A stretch of 5,803 nt of DNA from positions 1-5,803 of the forward strand of contig JAFQLN010000137.1 in NCBI GenBank assembly GCA_017414585.1, written 5' to 3'. Source of the DNA: Clostridia bacterium (GTDB lineage: Bacteria > Bacillota_A > Clostridia > Oscillospirales > CAG-272). The notes under the pieces were generated by a model. It made no database searches, had not been told where the DNA came from, and worked only from the letters and a program-made list of their open reading frames with translations. This document shows positions 4,204 to 5,803 of the stretch, one piece after another. Position 1 is the first letter of the stretch. The number at the start of each line of letters is the position of its first letter. Position numbers and translations under genes: made by a program.

Positions 4204-5803
4204 TTATTCGAGATACTGGATAACGTCGCGCACGTCTTCACGGCAGAGGGTACGCATTTGTTCGGCTTTTTCGGTGAGGGTCTGCACGATGGATGAGCGG
4301 TTTTTCATGACTTCTTCGGCGGCGGCGCAGACTTTTTGTGCGATGGTATCGGTCTCGGTGACTTTGATGCTGTACGGCTGACCGAGTGAATCCATCATTG
4401 CGTCCACTTTCGGGTCATACGACAGGCCGATGACGGGGACTGCCGCGGACGAGGCGAAAATCACGGCGTGCAGGCGCATACCGACGGTGAACTGTGCGTC
4501 CGAGAGCATCCCGATGAGTTCCGGTGCGGATGCGGGGGCATAGAGGACGGCGTTTTGGACGGATTTAGTGAGTTTTTCGCAGAGTGCGCGGTCGTGGCTT
4601 TCCTGCATGGGCAGAATCAGCGGGGTGAGGTGATAGGTTTTGCTGATCGCATTGCAGAACCGGACGCACTGTTCGAGGATTCGGTCATCGAGAGTTTTGA
4701 TTTCCGCGGCAGTTTTTTGTCCCTGCGGCATGGAGCGGACGGACACGACGAAGTATTCCCCGGTCAGACCGAGATCGGTGCGGATTTTGGAAAGTCTTAT
4801 GGGATCTGCGGATTGAATGAGGAATGCGGGGTCTGCGCGGACGGTGACTGCGCGCTGTACGCCGAGCCGTTCGATTTCAGCGGCAGATGCGGGGTCCCGG
4901 ACGGAGACATGATCTGCGCCCTCAAGGGTTTTTCCGGCGAGTTTCCGATTGGAGTCATGGGAAATCGGACCGATACCGTTTGCGAAGACTGCGACTTTTG
5001 CGCCCCGGTGTTTTGCGGCGTTCATGACAGCGGCGTAATAGAGCAGGCTGCGTTTGCTCGTTGCGTCCTGCAGGAGGCTTCCGCCGCCGGAGACGAGCAG
5101 TTTCGCTTTGCCGAATGCGGAGAGGACAGCGGGGACGGAGATGCGGGAGATGCATTTCAGACCTGTCCGCCGTGCGTCCGCTTTCGGTTTTCTGGTAAGT
5201 GCGGCGATTTTCACGCCTTTTTTCTCCTGCGCGAAGGCGGCGGCGATGATATCGAGCAGACTTTCGTCCCCGAGGTTGCCAAATCCGTAGTACCCTGACA
5301 CAACGAGGTCGGGAGCACCGAAATAGGGGGCAGGGGATGCGAGTGTTTTTTCGTACATCCGGACGTAGTCCTTCGCCATGCGGGCAGTCGTATAGTACTC
5401 TCCGACGAATGCGCGGTTATAGTCCCCCATTGCCGCCAGTTCATCCTTCGGCGCGGTCAGGAGGGCGGTGATATCGCGCAGAAGATCGTCCTCCGAAGCC
5501 TGTGCAAATCCGCGGCAGCAGAAATTGGTATCGACAGCGGGAGTGATTTTGGTTTCGTCAAAGATGCCGAGGGAACCCTGATTGCCCGCGAGAATGACGG
5601 GTTTAGCGGCTGCCATGGCTTCAAGCAGGGAGCGGGACACGCCGACGAAGATATCCGCTGCAGCGCAGTATTCATTCACGTTCGACACGGGACCGGTGGT
5701 GGTGATATACTGTCGTCCGATCTGCGCGTTGATCTGTTCGGCTTCGGTACGGATTTTTTCGTACTCCGTTCCGCCGCCGACGAGGAGCAGTTCTGTATCG
5801 GGG
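4204..5803 (-). CDS. csaB: Glycosyltransferase (GT4)-polysaccharide pyruvyl transferase fusion, CsaB-like, 5' partial
   Basis: The visible 532 residues run off the right edge with the frame still open; a GTG at 5688 is internal, since upstream residues (LLLVGGGTEYEKIR) are clearly glycosyltransferase. Residues 1 to about 155 are the C-terminal half of a GT4 glycosyltransferase, with ADIFVGVSRSLLEAMAAAKP (49-68). From about 167 to the end is a PF04230 pyruvyl transferase domain: SGYYGFGNLGDES (169-181), VSGGGSLLQD (237-246), FANGIGPI (273-280), VSVRDPAS (299-306), ADPAFLI (323-329) and MRLHAVIFAS (442-451). CsaB is known to attach ketal-linked pyruvate from phosphoenolpyruvate to secondary cell-wall polysaccharide, creating the ligand for SLH-domain proteins. 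GT4-CsaB fusions occur in Firmicutes. The first Glu of the GT4 EX7E motif is replaced by Val (54), so the transferase half may be atypical. No membrane segment is seen; a cytoplasmic location is inferred. Confidence 0.88.
   Translation of the reverse strand, partial: PDTELLLVGGGTEYEKIRTEAEQINAQIGRQYITTTGPVSNVNEYCAAADIFVGVSRSLLEAMAAAKPVILAGNQGSLGIFDETKITPAVDTNFCCRGFAQASEDDLLRDITALLTAPKDELAAMGDYNRAFVGEYYTTARMAKDYVRMYEKTLASPAPYFGAPDLVVSGYYGFGNLGDESLLDIIAAAFAQEKKGVKIAALTRKPKADARRTGLKCISRISVPAVLSAFGKAKLLVSGGGSLLQDATSKRSLLYYAAVMNAAKHRGAKVAVFANGIGPISHDSNRKLAGKTLEGADHVSVRDPASAAEIERLGVQRAVTVRADPAFLIQSADPIRLSKIRTDLGLTGEYFVVSVRSMPQGQKTAAEIKTLDDRILEQCVRFCNAISKTYHLTPLILPMQESHDRALCEKLTKSVQNAVLYAPASAPELIGMLSDAQFTVGMRLHAVIFASSAAVPVIGLSYDPKVDAMMDSLGQPYSIKVTETDTIAQKVCAAAEEVMKNRSSIVQTLTEKAEQMRTLCREDVRDVIQYLE

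Noticed and set aside
4468..5298. Plus-strand open frame of 276 codons opposite the csaB fusion
   Set aside because: It is antisense to conserved pyruvyl transferase motifs, and its Cys- and Gly-rich product resembles no family.

Overview
The window looks like a chromosomal stretch of a Gram-positive, Clostridia-like bacterium, perhaps an uncultured gut Oscillospiraceae relative. This is inferred from the mix of a BMP-type nucleoside/simple-sugar ABC transporter, a glycosyltransferase-CsaB fusion (a secondary cell-wall polysaccharide enzyme of Firmicutes), purine-rich Shine-Dalgarno sites and moderately high GC. No taxonomic marker is present, so the assignment is tentative.

Layout. Bases 1-128 hold no convincing gene. 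They contain a copy of a dispersed-type repeat (1-80) followed by a very C-rich tract. Bases 129-3824 (+) are a tight three-gene operon: a double-ATPase subunit (129-1685) and two different membrane permeases (1678-2832 and 2829-3824). The genes overlap by 8 and 4 nt, so they are almost certainly co-transcribed and translationally coupled. Bases 3825-4203 are non-coding and repeat-rich. They carry a second copy of the left-hand repeat in opposite orientation (3853-3932), four copies of a GCTGACAT motif, a hairpin, two partial TTTAAAGTTTC copies and a strong bidirectional terminator (4161-4200). Bases 4204-5803 (-) are the 3' part of a gene whose product joins the end of a GT4 glycosyltransferase to a complete CsaB-type polysaccharide pyruvyl transferase. 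Its start lies beyond the right edge.

How the genes work together. The three transporter proteins form the ATP-driven core of an importer, probably for nucleosides/purines by analogy with Bacillus subtilis NupOPQ. The lipoprotein that normally captures the substrate is not in the window. The convergent gene belongs to envelope polysaccharide modification and has no evident functional link; the two units share the terminator between them.

The genes themselves are of known families. The less ordinary points are the inverted, imperfect 80-bp repeat that brackets the transporter operon, the four-run G-quadruplex motif just upstream of the first start codon, the transposon-end-like repeats at 3919-4082, the changes in synonymous codon preference inside single genes, and the unusually degraded second ATPase domain. 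I found no evidence for a wholly new system.
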